From: Campylobacter sputorum
Lineage (GTDB): Bacteria > Campylobacterota > Campylobacteria > Campylobacterales > Campylobacteraceae
NCBI RefSeq assembly: GCF_002220775.1
Contig: NZ_CP019685.1
Span: forward strand, 1,054,001 to 1,118,000
Length of the DNA: 64,000 bases
Reading direction: 5' to 3'
Shown: positions 1 through 9,598 of the stretch, piece after piece
Layout of the letters: every line of letters begins with the position of its first letter
Numbering within the stretch: position 1 is the first letter of the stretch
Made by a program: the position numbers and the translations under genes
Notes under the pieces: generated by a model
Seen by the model: the letters and a program-made list of their open reading frames with translations, nothing else
Told to the model about the DNA's origin: nothing
Databases searched by the model: none

Positions 1-1971
1 TAAATCTGTTGAGTATCCAAACATTTCTGAAAGTGGGCAGAATGCATCTATAATCTTATTTCCTCCACGCTCACCCATGTTATTTACTTGACCACGACGT
101 TTATTTATATCTCCTATAACATCACCCATATACTCTTCAGGAGTTTCTATCTCAACTTTCATAATAGGCTCTAATATAACTGCACCTGCTTTTCTAGCAC
201 CCTCTTTAAAGCCCATTGACGCAGCAAGTTTAAATGCCATTTCAGAAGAATCAACTTCATGGTAGCTTCCATCAAATAGAGAAACTTTAACATCTTCAAC
301 TGGATATCCAGCCAAAACGCCGCCTTGCATAGCTTCTTGGCAACCTTTATCAACAGCTGGAATATACTCTTTTGGAACAACACCACCTTTAATCTCATTT
401 ACAAACTCATATCCGCTACCTGGTTCCATTGGCTCAAGACGAAGATATACATGTCCATACTGACCGCGACCACCAGACTGTTTTGCATATTTATACTCTT
501 GTTCAACTGTTTTTCTTATAGTCTCTCTATAAGCAACTTGCGGTTTACCAACTTCAGCCTCAACTTTAAATTCTCTTAACATTCTATCTACTATGATTTC
601 AAGATGTAGCTCGCCCATACCAGATATGATTGTTTGACCGCTTTCTTCATCTGTTCCAACTCTAAAACTTGGATCTTCTTGAGCAAGTTTTTGAAGAGCA
701 ATACCCATTTTTTCTTGATCTGCTTTTGTTTTTGGCTCAACTGCAACACTAATAACAGGATCAGGAAATTCCATTCTCTCTAAAATAACTTTATCTTTTT
801 CACTAGCTAGTGTATCACCTGTTAAAGTATCTTTTAAGCCGACTATAGCACCTATTTCTCCAGCATAAAGCTCTTTTATCTCTTCACGCTTATTTGAGTG
901 CATTCTTAAAATTCTACCAATTCTCTCTTTTGTATTTTTAACTGTATTATATACATAACTTCCACTTTCAAGTTTACCACGATAAACACGAACGAAAGTA
1001 AGTTGACCAACAAAAGGATCTGTCATAATCTTAAATCCAAGTCCAGCAAACTCTCCATCATCTGTTGAAGGAACAGTTACCTCTTCTCCATTTTCATAAA
1101 CACCTTTTATATCGGCAACTTCATCTGGAGCTGGCAAATATTCAACTACTGCATCAAGAAGCGGTTGAACACCTTTATTTTTAAAAGCAGTTCCACAAAG
1201 CATTGGAACCAAACTAAGACTCAAACAACCTTTTTTTATACCTTCTTTTATTTCTGCTTCACTTAACTCTTCGCCGCCAAAAAATTTCTCTAAAAGCTTA
1301 TCATCTGTTTCACAAACAGATTCTATCATCTTAGCACGATATTCTTCGGCTTTTTCTTTTAATTCTGCTGGAATTTCTTTTTCAACATAATTTGTTGGCA
1401 CCTTGTCATCTTCCCAAACATAAGCTACCATTCTTACAAGATCAACTACTCCTTTAAAATCATCCTCAGCGCCAATTGGAATTTGGATAGGAATAGGATT
1501 AGCTTTTAATCTATCTTTTATTTGTTGTTCGACATTATAAAAATTTGCTCCAACTCTGTCCATTTTATTTACGAAAACTATTCTTGGAACACGGTATTTA
1601 TTAGCTTGTCTCCAAACTGTCTCACTTTGTGGTTGCACACCACCAACAGCACAAAATACAGCAACAGCGCCATCTAAAACCCTCATTGATCTTTCAACTT
1701 CGATTGTAAAATCAACGTGACCCGGGGTGTCTATAAGATTAATCTGATGATTTTTCCAAAAACATGTTGTCGCAGCAGAAGTGATAGTTATACCACGCTC
1801 TTTTTCTTGATCCATCCAGTCCATTGTGGCTGTACCCTCATGAGTTTCGCCTATTTTATGACTTATTCCCGTAAAAAATAGTATTCTCTCGCTTGTTGTT
1901 GTTTTTCCTGCATCAATGTGAGCTGCAATACCTATATTTCTAACCATGTGAAAAGGTGTTTTTCTTGCCAT
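1..1971 (-). CDS. fusA: Elongation factor G, 3' end outside window
   Basis: Ribosomal translocase: GTP hydrolysis moves tRNA and mRNA after each peptide bond and, with RRF, splits ribosomes. The first 657 residues are present and the reading frame is still open at base 1, so about 35 residues are missing. The P-loop AHIDAGKTT is at residues 17-25, DTPGH at 81-85 and NKMD at 135-138; the rest matches the EF-G domain order. The ATG at 1971 has a strong AAGGAG just upstream. It is last in an rpsL-rpsG-fusA order, 12 bases after rpsG, so it is probably co-transcribed with the ribosomal protein genes. Identification is certain; only the C-terminus is unseen. Confidence 0.97.
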   Translation of the reverse strand, partial: MARKTPFHMVRNIGIAAHIDAGKTTTSERILFFTGISHKIGETHEGTATMDWMDQEKERGITITSAATTCFWKNHQINLIDTPGHVDFTIEVERSMRVLDGAVAVFCAVGGVQPQSETVWRQANKYRVPRIVFVNKMDRVGANFYNVEQQIKDRLKANPIPIQIPIGAEDDFKGVVDLVRMVAYVWEDDKVPTNYVEKEIPAELKEKAEEYRAKMIESVCETDDKLLEKFFGGEELSEAEIKEGIKKGCLSLSLVPMLCGTAFKNKGVQPLLDAVVEYLPAPDEVADIKGVYENGEEVTVPSTDDGEFAGLGFKIMTDPFVGQLTFVRVYRGKLESGSYVYNTVKNTKERIGRILRMHSNKREEIKELYAGEIGAIVGLKDTLTGDTLASEKDKVILERMEFPDPVISVAVEPKTKADQEKMGIALQKLAQEDPSFRVGTDEESGQTIISGMGELHLEIIVDRMLREFKVEAEVGKPQVAYRETIRKTVEQEYKYAKQSGGRGQYGHVYLRLEPMEPGSGYEFVNEIKGGVVPKEYIPAVDKGCQEAMQGGVLAGYPVEDVKVSLFDGSYHEVDSSEMAFKLAASMGFKEGARKAGAVILEPIMKVEIETPEEYMGDVIGDINKRRGQVNNMGERGGNKIIDAFCPLSEMFGYSTDL

Positions 1972-1983
1972 TATTTCTCCTTA

Positions 1984-2487
<504 letters not shown>

Positions 2488-2538
2488 TCAAACATTACTC
2501 AAAAAATAGTAAGTCTGTTAAAATAAACTATATTTATA

Positions 2539-2919
2539 TTATTTGCTATCTTTTGGGCGTTTAGCACCGTATTTAGATCTAGAAACAGTTCTTTTAGCAA
2601 CTCCAGCAGTATCAAGAGCTCCGCGAACTATATGATATTTAACACCAGGTAAGTCTTTAACACGACCGCCACGAACAAGTACTATTGAGTGTTCCTGTAG
2701 GTTGTGTCCTTCACCACCTATATAGCTAATTACTTCAAAGCCACTAGTAAGCCTTACTTTGGCAACTTTTCTAAGAGCTGAGTTTGGTTTTTTAGGAGTT
2801 GTAGTATAAACTCTCGTGCAAACTCCTCTCCTTTGAGGACAATCTTTTAACGCAGGAGATTTTGATTTCTCGGTAATTTTCTTGCGTCCTTTTCTAACCA
2901 ATTGATTTATGGTTGGCAC
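2539..2919 (-). CDS. rpsL: 30S ribosomal protein S12, GTG start
   Basis: Decoding-centre protein of the small subunit; changes here give streptomycin resistance in many bacteria. I choose the GTG at 2919, giving 126 residues that begin [12 protein letters not shown], the family N-terminus. An upstream in-frame ATG at 2937 would add MMKGSN, but those codons contain the ribosome-binding site AAAGGAAG and are unlikely to be translated. The loops TTPKKPNSA (about residue 40) and [13 protein letters not shown] (about 85) are intact and carry the wild-type lysines at the positions where streptomycin resistance arises. First gene of the rpsL-rpsG-fusA unit. Confidence 0.96.
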   Translation of the reverse strand: MPTINQLVRKGRKKITEKSKSPALKDCPQRRGVCTRVYTTTPKKPNSALRKVAKVRLTSGFEVISYIGGEGHNLQEHSIVLVRGGRVKDLPGVKYHIVRGALDTAGVAKRTVSRSKYGAKRPKDSK

Positions 2920-2958
2920 ATTACTTCCTTTCATCATTAATTTTTAATCAGAAAATTG

Positions 2959-2964
2959 ATTATA
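2959..2964 (-). promoter_or_regulatory. -10 box for rpsL-rpsG-fusA
   Basis: A TATAAT hexamer on the minus strand, 40 bases before the rpsL GTG. No good -35 is visible, which is normal for Campylobacter sigma-70 promoters, where the -10 and an upstream T-rich periodic signal dominate. It lies between the nhaA terminator and rpsL, so it would give the ribosomal operon its own start. Confidence 0.55.
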
Positions 2965-2988
2965 TTTAAAATTGTCTTAAAAGAAGTT

Positions 2989-3015
2989 AAAAAAGCCCTT
3001 TAAATATCAAAGGCT
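2989..3015 (-). terminator. Intrinsic terminator after nhaA
   Basis: Read on the minus strand: AGCCTTT, a 7-base loop, AAAGGGCT, then a run of T. The stem is GC-containing with one bulged base and ends eight bases after the nhaA stop. It separates nhaA from the rpsL promoter downstream. Confidence 0.7.
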
Positions 3016-3023
3016 AAATAATT

Positions 3024-4232
3024 TTATTTATGATTTTTAGGAGAACCGTCTGGATTGTTGCCAAAAACTCTAGCTACTATATAGCCAACTACACCAGATA
3101 TAACAGAAGCAAGCAAAATGGCTAATTTATCAGTTTGATGATATCTCAAAGGATCTGGCAAATAAGCAAGATTGGCAACAAAAAGTGCCATTGTAAAACC
3201 AATGCCACATATTATTGCTATACTATACAATTGTTTCCAAGTAGCATTTTGTGGTAATGTTGCAAATTTAAGTTTAATAACTATATAGCTAAATAAAAAT
3301 ACACCAAATTGCTTTCCAAAAAATAATCCAGCAAAAATACCTAATGGAACCGGACTTAAAAGATAATCTAGTGACATGCCTTGCAAATTTATTCCAGCAT
3401 TCACAAACGCAAATATCGGCAAAATAAGGAAATTTATAGGTATAGAAAGCGAATGTTCCATCTCTTTTAACATTGAAGTGCCGTTATTTTCATTATAAAT
3501 TGGTATTGTAAATCCTGCTATAACTCCAGCTATAGTTGCATGAACTCCAGAGTTTAATACACAAATCCAAAGAATAATGCTAAATAAAATAAATATACCC
3601 TTACTATCAACACCTTTTTTTGATATAAATATAAGTATAAGAGTGCATATCAAAGCACCAATTAAAAAAGCAAAGTTAAGACTAGTAGAATAAAAAAGTG
3701 CAATTATGACTATAGCACATAAATCATCCATTATAGCAAGTGTTAAGATAAAAATCTTAAGACTTGATGGAATTCTTTTCCCTAAAATAGCAAGAACTCC
3801 GACTGCAAAAGCAATATCTGTTGCTGTTGGTATAGCCCATCCACGCATAGCAAATTCATTACCCCAGTTTATGATACTAAAAATAATAGCAGGGAAAATA
3901 ACTCCTCCAAGAGCAGCAAAACTTGGTAAAAATACTTGTGAAAAATGCTTTAATTGACCTTCTATCATCTCTCTTTTTAACTCTAAGCCAATAGAAAAGA
4001 AAAATATAGCCATCAAGGCATCATTTACCCAAAATTCAAATGGTTTATCTAATACATAATCACCAATACCAATAACTATAGGAAATTCTAAAATAAAATG
4101 ATAAAAATTATGCATCAAAGATGAATTTTGAAAAACTAGAGCTAAAATAGTAGCAATAAGTAGAAATACACCGCCAGTTGTTTCACTTTTAAATATTTTT
4201 TTTACAAAAGTTGTCAAATAATTTCCTTGCAT
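3024..4232 (-). CDS. nhaA: Na+/H+ antiporter NhaA
   Basis: Inner-membrane antiporter that expels Na+ (or Li+) in exchange for protons and helps keep internal pH and sodium balance. The 402-residue protein is close to the usual length and is hydrophobic throughout, consistent with about 12 membrane segments. The motif TDIAFAVGVLA (138-148) and the paired aspartates AIMDDLCAI (D169, D170) are the ion-binding site of the family. It is downstream of the agmatine operon with a 66-base gap and has its own terminator. Some Campylobacter carry two nhaA copies in tandem; only one is here. Confidence 0.95.
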   Translation of the reverse strand: MQGNYLTTFVKKIFKSETTGGVFLLIATILALVFQNSSLMHNFYHFILEFPIVIGIGDYVLDKPFEFWVNDALMAIFFFSIGLELKREMIEGQLKHFSQVFLPSFAALGGVIFPAIIFSIINWGNEFAMRGWAIPTATDIAFAVGVLAILGKRIPSSLKIFILTLAIMDDLCAIVIIALFYSTSLNFAFLIGALICTLILIFISKKGVDSKGIFILFSIILWICVLNSGVHATIAGVIAGFTIPIYNENNGTSMLKEMEHSLSIPINFLILPIFAFVNAGINLQGMSLDYLLSPVPLGIFAGLFFGKQFGVFLFSYIVIKLKFATLPQNATWKQLYSIAIICGIGFTMALFVANLAYLPDPLRYHQTDKLAILLASVISGVVGYIVARVFGNNPDGSPKNHK

Positions 4233-4298
4233 AATTTCATAGTAAATAGTAAATAAAAAGTAATTCTACAATTTTAAGCTTAAGAGATTATTAAAAAA

Positions 4299-5177
4299 TC
4301 AATCCACAAAACGCTTTGTTATATTAAAATAACTATCAATTCTTCTATCTCTCAAAAACGGCCACCATCTACGCACATTTTCAGATCTTATCATATCTAT
4401 TTCAACTACACTTGAAAGTTCATCTGTGCTATTTGAACTAAATATTTCTTCTCCTTGCGGACCAAAAGCAAAACTATTTCCCCAAAATCTAATTCCGCCA
4501 TCTTTTCCATCGCTTTCAAAACCAATTCTATTTACCGCAACTACTGGAACTCCATTTGCTACAGCATGACCTCTTTGAACTGCTATCCATGCATCAAGTT
4601 GGCGTTTTTTTTCATCATCTGTATCATTATCAAACCAACCAATTGCAGTTGGATATATCAAAATTTCTGCACCATTTAAACACATAAGTCTGGCAGCTTC
4701 GGGATACCACTGATCCCAACATATCAAAACTCCTAATTTTCCAACACTTGTTTGTATTGCATTATAACCAAGATCTCCTGGTGTAAAATAAAACTTTTCA
4801 TAGAAATTTGGATCATCTGGTATATGCATTTTTCTATATTTTCCAGCTATTTTTCCATCAATATCAAAAACAACAGCACTATTATGATAAATTCCAGCTG
4901 AGCGTTTTTCAAAAAGAGAAGTTACTAAAACTATTTTATACTCTCTTGCAACATTAGACCAAAAAGCCAAATCACTTTCATAATCATTTGCTAAATCAAA
5001 AAAATCCACATTTTCGTTTTGACAAAAATAAGCTTCTTGATGAAGTTCTTGCAAAACAACCAAATTTGCACCGCTATTTACAGTTTGTTCTATAAGACAA
5101 ACCGTTTTTTCTATAGTTGCAGTTTTACTACCACAATACTGATGCGAAATAATACCAACTTTTAATATTTTTGCCAT
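4299..5177 (-). CDS. aguB: N-carbamoylputrescine amidase
   Basis: Hydrolyses N-carbamoylputrescine to putrescine, CO2 and ammonia, the last step from agmatine. It is a nitrilase-superfamily enzyme of 292 residues with the expected triad: Glu44 in VVLQELHQ, Lys116 in YRKMHIPDDP and Cys153 in LICWDQWYPEAAR. The YRKMHIPDDP and CWDQWYPEAARL motifs are typical of plant- and bacterial-type AguB rather than of general amidases. It is third in the unit aguA - metal exporter - aguB. With speA in this same window (33334), the full route from arginine to putrescine is encoded. Confidence 0.93.
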   Translation of the reverse strand: MAKILKVGIISHQYCGSKTATIEKTVCLIEQTVNSGANLVVLQELHQEAYFCQNENVDFFDLANDYESDLAFWSNVAREYKIVLVTSLFEKRSAGIYHNSAVVFDIDGKIAGKYRKMHIPDDPNFYEKFYFTPGDLGYNAIQTSVGKLGVLICWDQWYPEAARLMCLNGAEILIYPTAIGWFDNDTDDEKKRQLDAWIAVQRGHAVANGVPVVAVNRIGFESDGKDGGIRFWGNSFAFGPQGEEIFSSNSTDELSSVVEIDMIRSENVRRWWPFLRDRRIDSYFNITKRFVD

Positions 5178-5201
5178 TTCTAAACCTTTTTTTATTTATT
5201 A

Positions 5202-6080
5202 TTAATCTGAATCATCTATTGGATCAAAATGCAAATTTATAATCCATGAATAACTATCGTATTTTGTTTGTATATAATGCTCTACTTCATCGCCTATAGC
5301 ATGTGCTTTTGAAAGTGAAATTCCTGGATGAAAAACCATATGTATATAAAAAAAACAGGTTTTTGCACTTTTTCTTGTTCTTAAATCATGAAAATCAGTA
5401 ACATCGTCTCTCGAAATAATAAATTTAGTTATATCATCTACTATATTTTCATCTATAGCACCATCAAGAAGAGTATAAATGCCTTCTTTTATGATTTTTA
5501 TAGCACTAAATACTATGTAGATACTTATAATGATACCAAAAATAGCATCTATTATCGTAAGACCTGTAAATTTGATAATTATCAAAGTAATTATAATTGC
5601 TAAATTTGTCAAAAAATCAGTTTGATAATGCAAAGCATCTGTTTTGATGATAAGGTTACCACTTTTTTTAGAAATAAAATTAAGATAAAGTATTAAAATA
5701 CCTGTAATTACAAGTGATAAAATCATCACATATAAACCAATATCTATGTTAAAATCATGGTTTTTAGCATAAAATTTCTGGATACTTTGAATGCAAATAA
5801 ATATACCAATACCGATTATAAATAAACCTTCTAAAAATGCAACCAACGCTTCTAGTTTGCCATAACCAAAATTAAATTTATCATTTGGTCCTTGTTGTGA
5901 TTTTCTAAGTGCAAAATAGTTAAATCCGGAAACTATGCAATCTAACATAGAATCAATTGCCGAGCTTAAAACAGAAATAGAACCACTCATAAGTCCTGCA
6001 ATTAACTTTATAATAGCAAGCAAAACAGCCGTTGTTCCAGCAACAATTGGTGCGGTTTTTTCTAATTTATCAATATGCAT
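5202..6080 (-). CDS. Cation diffusion facilitator, FieF-type metal exporter
   Basis: Proton-driven efflux of divalent metal from the cytoplasm. The 292 residues have six predicted membrane segments followed by a ferredoxin-like cytoplasmic domain from about residue 205. The metal site follows the FieF pattern: D43xxxD47 in the second membrane helix and H151xxxD155 in the fifth (DALHYQTDF), plus KFNFGYGKLEAL between helices. That pattern fits Zn/Fe/Cd rather than the Mn subgroup, which has Asp instead of His. It lies between aguA (3-base gap) and aguB (24-base gap), so it is surely co-transcribed with the agmatine genes; why is unclear. Confidence 0.9.
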   Translation of the reverse strand: MHIDKLEKTAPIVAGTTAVLLAIIKLIAGLMSGSISVLSSAIDSMLDCIVSGFNYFALRKSQQGPNDKFNFGYGKLEALVAFLEGLFIIGIGIFICIQSIQKFYAKNHDFNIDIGLYVMILSLVITGILILYLNFISKKSGNLIIKTDALHYQTDFLTNLAIIITLIIIKFTGLTIIDAIFGIIISIYIVFSAIKIIKEGIYTLLDGAIDENIVDDITKFIISRDDVTDFHDLRTRKSAKTCFFYIHMVFHPGISLSKAHAIGDEVEHYIQTKYDSYSWIINLHFDPIDDSD

Positions 6081-6083
6081 TAA

Positions 6084-7067
6084 TTATCTTTTTCCAATAA
6101 ATCTATTTTGAGTAGAACAATGCAAAGAACCATTTTGTCTTATAAATACAGTCGCATCAACACCTACAATTTTTCTACCGGGCAATGCTTTTTTGAGTCT
6201 ATTTATAACAATTTCATCATTTTTATCATTATATGTTGGGACTATTAAAGCTTCATTTATAAAAACAAAATTTGCATATGTTGCACCTAGTTTTTTGCCA
6301 TTATAAAATTTAGCCTGCGGCAATGGTAATGGAATCAGTGTAAATTCAGTTTTTCTTAACTCTTTTTGCATATCTAAAAGTGCCATATATTCTTTGTCTT
6401 TTGGATTTTCGCTGATCGAGTAAGCAATGGTATCTTCATCTATAAATCTAGCTAAAGTATCTACATGAGAATCGGTATCGTCACCATCTATAAATCCATT
6501 TTCAAGCCAAATAATCTGTTTTAAACCAAAAAGATTTTTAAGCTCTATATCAAGTTCATCTTTATTCATAGAACTATTTCTATTGCGATTTAACAAACAC
6601 TCTTTTGTTGTAAGCATTACGCCATTTCCGTTAAAATCTATGCTACCACCTTCAAGTATAAGATTAATCTCTTTTAACTCAGTTTTAAAATAATTCTCAA
6701 AAAGAATTTTATTTACATTATTATCAAGACTAGCATTAAATTTATTACCCCAAGCATTAAATTTAAAATCATAACTTATAATTTTATCGCCATTCATAAC
6801 ATCTATAGCACCATAATCTCTAATCCAAGTATCGTTTGTAGGAATTTGCATAAAATAAACATTATCAAATTTAGAAAATATTTTCTCAAAAATATTTGAA
6901 TTTGGAGCTATTAAAAGGACTTTTTGATAAGGAATAATCGCTTTTACAAAATTTTCATATGAAAGTAAAATTTCATCTAAATACTCATTCCAATCGCTAT
7001 TTTCATGAGGCAAAGAAAGCATTATAAGTTCTTGTTCTTCCCACTCTCCAAAAGCTCTTTTTATCAT
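6084..7067 (-). CDS. aguA: Agmatine deiminase
   Basis: Converts agmatine to N-carbamoylputrescine and ammonia. The 327-residue peptidyl-arginine-deiminase fold protein keeps the family marks: PTNDTWIRDYGA near 77-88, EGGSIDFNGNG near 140, DGDDTDSHVDT with its histidine near 204, and the C-terminal nucleophile Cys317 in GSLHCSTQN. First gene of a three-gene unit ending in aguB, with AAGGAT before the ATG and a -10 box 26 bases upstream. The order aguA-exporter-aguB is, as far as I recall, also found in C. jejuni. Confidence 0.94.
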   Translation of the reverse strand: MIKRAFGEWEEQELIMLSLPHENSDWNEYLDEILLSYENFVKAIIPYQKVLLIAPNSNIFEKIFSKFDNVYFMQIPTNDTWIRDYGAIDVMNGDKIISYDFKFNAWGNKFNASLDNNVNKILFENYFKTELKEINLILEGGSIDFNGNGVMLTTKECLLNRNRNSSMNKDELDIELKNLFGLKQIIWLENGFIDGDDTDSHVDTLARFIDEDTIAYSISENPKDKEYMALLDMQKELRKTEFTLIPLPLPQAKFYNGKKLGATYANFVFINEALIVPTYNDKNDEIVINRLKKALPGRKIVGVDATVFIRQNGSLHCSTQNRFIGKR

Positions 7068-7092
7068 TAATTATCCTTAAAAATTTTTGTGA

Positions 7093-7098
7093 ATTATA
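7093..7098 (-). promoter_or_regulatory. Extended -10 promoter for aguA operon
   Basis: On the minus strand TATGTTATAAT contains an extended -10 (TG, one base, TATAAT) 25 bases before the aguA ATG. No -35 at the right distance. The only visible promoter for aguA, the metal exporter and aguB. Confidence 0.6.
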
Positions 7099-7118
7099 AC
7101 ATAGTTTTTTATCAATAT

Positions 7119-7168
7119 GCTTAATTACTGATAAACAAAAACAGAGTATTTAAAATGTAGTTTATTTT
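7119..7168. repeat. Imperfect direct repeat, copy 1
   Basis: About 50 bases that recur at 7302-7354 in the same orientation. The first 23 bases after the leading GC (from 7121, starting TTAATTACTGATAAAC) are identical in both copies, and the similarity fades through GTAGTTTATTTT. Copy 1 has one base less after the GC. The two copies lie 183 bases apart in the otherwise non-coding 347-base gap between aguA and the chemoreceptor gene. Confidence 0.75.
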
Positions 7169-7346
7169 TAAATTTCAAATTCTAAAAATTCTATATGTCA
7201 TACTTATCACAACCATAAGCGAAACTAGAGTAGCTGGTGTTGATTTTGAAAAATTGTATAAGAAATTACAAAAAGCATTTAATAACTTAAATTTACCAAA
7301 AGCATTAATTACTGATAAACAAAAACAAAGTATTTATAAGATATAG
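7161..7346 (+). pseudogene. Possible gene-tail relic, unknown family
   Basis: A 61-codon open stretch on the plus strand with no ATG, bounded by TAG codons at 7158 and 7344. Its last part reads like real protein (VAGVDFEKLYKKLQKAFNNL then PKALITDKQKQSIYKI), with amphipathic, lysine-rich character. The final 12 codons are the second copy of the direct repeat; copy 1 carries the same words but is frame-shifted. I cannot assign a family. It could be the decayed 3' end of a lost gene, or chance in A-rich DNA. Both flanking genes are on the other strand. Confidence 0.3.
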
Positions 7347-7354
7347 TTTATTTT
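7302..7354. repeat. Imperfect direct repeat, copy 2
   Basis: Second copy of the 7119-7168 segment. It is followed after 11 bases by the inverted repeat at 7366-7388. The arrangement suggests a local duplication or a rearrangement end point. Confidence 0.75.
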
Positions 7355-7365
7355 AATAGTTTACT

Positions 7366-7388
7366 TCTAGATGCTTTAAGCATCTAGA
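7366..7388 (-). terminator. Palindrome downstream of the chemoreceptor gene
   Basis: Perfect 11-base arms TCTAGATGCTT and AAGCATCTAGA around a single T, 27 bases after the chemoreceptor stop. A one-base loop must open to three or more in RNA. There is no run of T after it on either strand, so it is a weak terminator candidate; it may instead be a 3'-end stabilising hairpin or a protein-binding palindrome. Confidence 0.4.
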
Positions 7389-7414
7389 AAATTTATATAT
7401 TAAGGGGGATTAAT

Positions 7415-9400
7415 TTAAAACCTATTATTCCTTACACTCTCAACTATATCTTTAGACATAGTATCAAGTTCTTTTGTAATGCTGTTTGTATTGTTTGCAA
7501 TATTAACATTTTCTTTTGTTAAAGCATCTACATCAGCTACAGAGTTATTTATCATAGATATTGCTTCAGTTTGTTCTCTAATGCTTTCACTCATCTCATT
7601 TATTGATTGAGTTAAAACATTTACATTAGCTTCTATCTCAGTTAAAGATTTACCTGTTTTTTCAGCAAGTTTTCTAACTTCATCAGCAACAACTGCAAAT
7701 CCTCTTCCTGCTTCTCCAGCTCTTGCTGCTTCTATAGCAGCATTAAGTGCTAGAAGATTAGTTTGTTCTGATATATCTTTTATAATAGTTATAACATTTT
7801 TAATCTCTTCACTTTGAGCTATAACTTCTGTTGTTTTTTGATTAATTGAGTTCATTGAGCTAGACATCTCTTCAACTGCAGCTGCACTTTCTTCAAGTGA
7901 ACTAGCTTGTTTTTTAGCTGAAGCTGTTATTTGATCTACTGCTTTAGATAATAGATCTGATTTTTGTTGTAAGCTCTCTGCTTGAGATAGATTTTGTTTA
8001 AGCATATTTGATATTTCAATGCCTAAAGTATTTATACCTTGAGCAATAACACCTTTATCTTCTATAGAAGTTGTAAAGTCTTTGTTTTGGAAAGATTTTA
8101 ATAAATTTAGTATATTATGTCCATTATCTGCTATAAGTGAGACTAATGTTGTTTGTAACTCTTTAAATGCTTCTTTTAGATTATTAAGTGCTGGATTTGA
8201 AGAATTTGCTTCAAATGATACTAAGAAGTTACCTTCTTTTATCTCATCTACAAATGTATTAGCTTGTTTTATAAATACTTCTTCATCAGATAAATTCTTT
8301 TTAGTTTTTTCAATGTTTTCATTAATAGCTTTAGCCATAGCTCCAAATTCATCTTTTGTTTTTACATTTATTGTATTAGCATCTTTTGATTCATGATTTA
8401 TAAATTTAAATACATTGTTTAGACCTGATTGGATTATAGAGATTGGTTTTAAAGCTCTTGTTATTATGAAAGTTAAGATAGATACTATAAGTATAATAAA
8501 TATAGTTGAAGTTACACTTTGACTTTTAATTATATAACTTAGTGTGCTATCATAATCACTCATTGAGTTTGCTGAACAAATAAGCCAGTTAGCAGCTTCG
8601 TATTTTTCGCAAGCACCAACTTTATGATCTCCCATAAAGTCATATTCAAAAGGTTTGTTTCCAAATTCTTTAAATTTACTTGTAAATGTATTAAAAGCAT
8701 CTACGGCATCTTTTGAATTCGACATTACAAATTCTTTATTTGGATGTGCTAATATTTGATTGGAATTTAAATCCATTATATTTACTAGGGATGTTTTTGT
8801 AGGTTTTAAACTATTTGCTGCATTAGACAATATTTCTGTATGTATATCTGTTCCTACAGCACCAACTACTTTTCCATCTACAACAATTGCTCTTGCAAGA
8901 CTAACAACAATTTTGTTATTCTCTATATATATCTTTGAAACATATGCTCTAGAAGTATCACTAGATGCGCCTTTATACCAATCTGTATTTCTAGCATCAT
9001 AATTTATCTGTTTACCATGTATTTCGAATTTTGTAGTTCCATCACCATTAAAAATTATACTATAAACCTCTCCAGTATCTGCAAAGCCAACATAAAATTC
9101 TTGAAAATCAAGTACAGGACCTATACTTTCTAATCTAGACCTAATAGCATCCTTATCATCTAAAAGATAAGGATTTGCTCCTAAATACTTGGCAAAATTA
9201 TTTATAGCAAAAACGCGTGTTTTAATATATTGTTCAACATACATTTCTACTGATTTAGTTATAGTTTTTTTATTGCTCATAGATTCGCTTAAAACAACAT
9301 TTTTAGTCGAATTATAGTTTATAAAAGAAAAAACTGTAAAAGAAACGGCTAACAAAAAAAGAATAATAAGCGAAACCTTGCTTGAAACTTTACTCAACAT
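7415..9400 (-). CDS. Methyl-accepting chemotaxis protein with dCACHE sensor
   Basis: Transmembrane chemoreceptor that controls CheA through CheW/CheV. The order over 661 residues is: TM1 (about 11-29), periplasmic double-CACHE sensor (35-285), TM2 (298-316), HAMP-like linker, then a long coiled coil with the conserved tip [20 protein letters not shown] (about 540-560). In the sensor, [11 protein letters not shown] (135-145) matches the dCACHE ligand loop, but the arginine two before WY that marks amino-acid binders is Thr139, so the ligand is probably not a plain amino acid. AAGGAG precedes the ATG. Its promoter contains an eight-G tract. It follows dnaK on the same strand but behind a good terminator. 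Confidence 0.93.
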   Translation of the reverse strand: MLSKVSSKVSLIILFLLAVSFTVFSFINYNSTKNVVLSESMSNKKTITKSVEMYVEQYIKTRVFAINNFAKYLGANPYLLDDKDAIRSRLESIGPVLDFQEFYVGFADTGEVYSIIFNGDGTTKFEIHGKQINYDARNTDWYKGASSDTSRAYVSKIYIENNKIVVSLARAIVVDGKVVGAVGTDIHTEILSNAANSLKPTKTSLVNIMDLNSNQILAHPNKEFVMSNSKDAVDAFNTFTSKFKEFGNKPFEYDFMGDHKVGACEKYEAANWLICSANSMSDYDSTLSYIIKSQSVTSTIFIILIVSILTFIITRALKPISIIQSGLNNVFKFINHESKDANTINVKTKDEFGAMAKAINENIEKTKKNLSDEEVFIKQANTFVDEIKEGNFLVSFEANSSNPALNNLKEAFKELQTTLVSLIADNGHNILNLLKSFQNKDFTTSIEDKGVIAQGINTLGIEISNMLKQNLSQAESLQQKSDLLSKAVDQITASAKKQASSLEESAAAVEEMSSSMNSINQKTTEVIAQSEEIKNVITIIKDISEQTNLLALNAAIEAARAGEAGRGFAVVADEVRKLAEKTGKSLTEIEANVNVLTQSINEMSESIREQTEAISMINNSVADVDALTKENVNIANNTNSITKELDTMSKDIVESVRNNRF

Positions 9401-9453
9401 AAAAATACTCCTTATAAATTAATAATTTTTTAGTTAGTAATTTTAAATGATAA

Positions 9454-9480
9454 ATTATATCACTCCCCCCCCGTTGTCAA
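9454..9480 (-). promoter_or_regulatory. Candidate phase-variable sigma-70 promoter of the chemoreceptor
   Basis: On the minus strand: a perfect TTGACA (9475-9480), a 15-base spacer, and a perfect TATAAT (9454-9459), 53 bases before the chemoreceptor ATG. The spacer is AC, eight G, AGTGA. Fifteen bases is two short of the optimum; nine or ten G would give 16 or 17. Slipped-strand changes in the G run should therefore tune or switch this promoter. The sequence facts are direct; the switching is inferred from known promoter-spacer phase variation in other bacteria. Confidence 0.75.
9465..9472 (-). repeat. Homopolymeric G8 tract (C8 on plus strand)
   Basis: Eight consecutive G on the transcribed strand. 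It is the longest G/C homopolymer I can find in the window and stands out in DNA this AT-rich. Tracts of about this length are the classic slippage sites in Campylobacter. It lies exactly inside the promoter spacer of the chemoreceptor gene. Confidence 0.9.
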
Positions 9481-9565
9481 TACATAATAAATAAATTTAG
9501 AAAATATTGTAAACAAAAAAAATTAGATATTTTAAGTAGATTTTATTTCAATGTAACTATTAGTT

Positions 9566-9594
9566 AAAAATTCAAGGGAAAAGATTCCCTTGAA
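9566..9594 (-). terminator. Intrinsic terminator after dnaK
   Basis: On the minus strand TTCAAGGGAA, a four-base loop, TTCCCTTGAA, then TTTTT. A perfect 10-base stem beginning five bases after the dnaK stop. It ends the hrcA-grpE-dnaK transcript before the chemoreceptor promoter. Confidence 0.85.
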
Positions 9595-9598
9595 AATT

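Noticed and set aside
171-579. Short open frames inside fusA
   Set aside because: They lie in the coding region of elongation factor G in other frames; the EF-G frame is continuous and conserved.
7401-7407. Five-G run considered as a second slippage tract
   Set aside because: Too short for contingency-type slippage, and it lies downstream of the chemoreceptor stop, not in a promoter.
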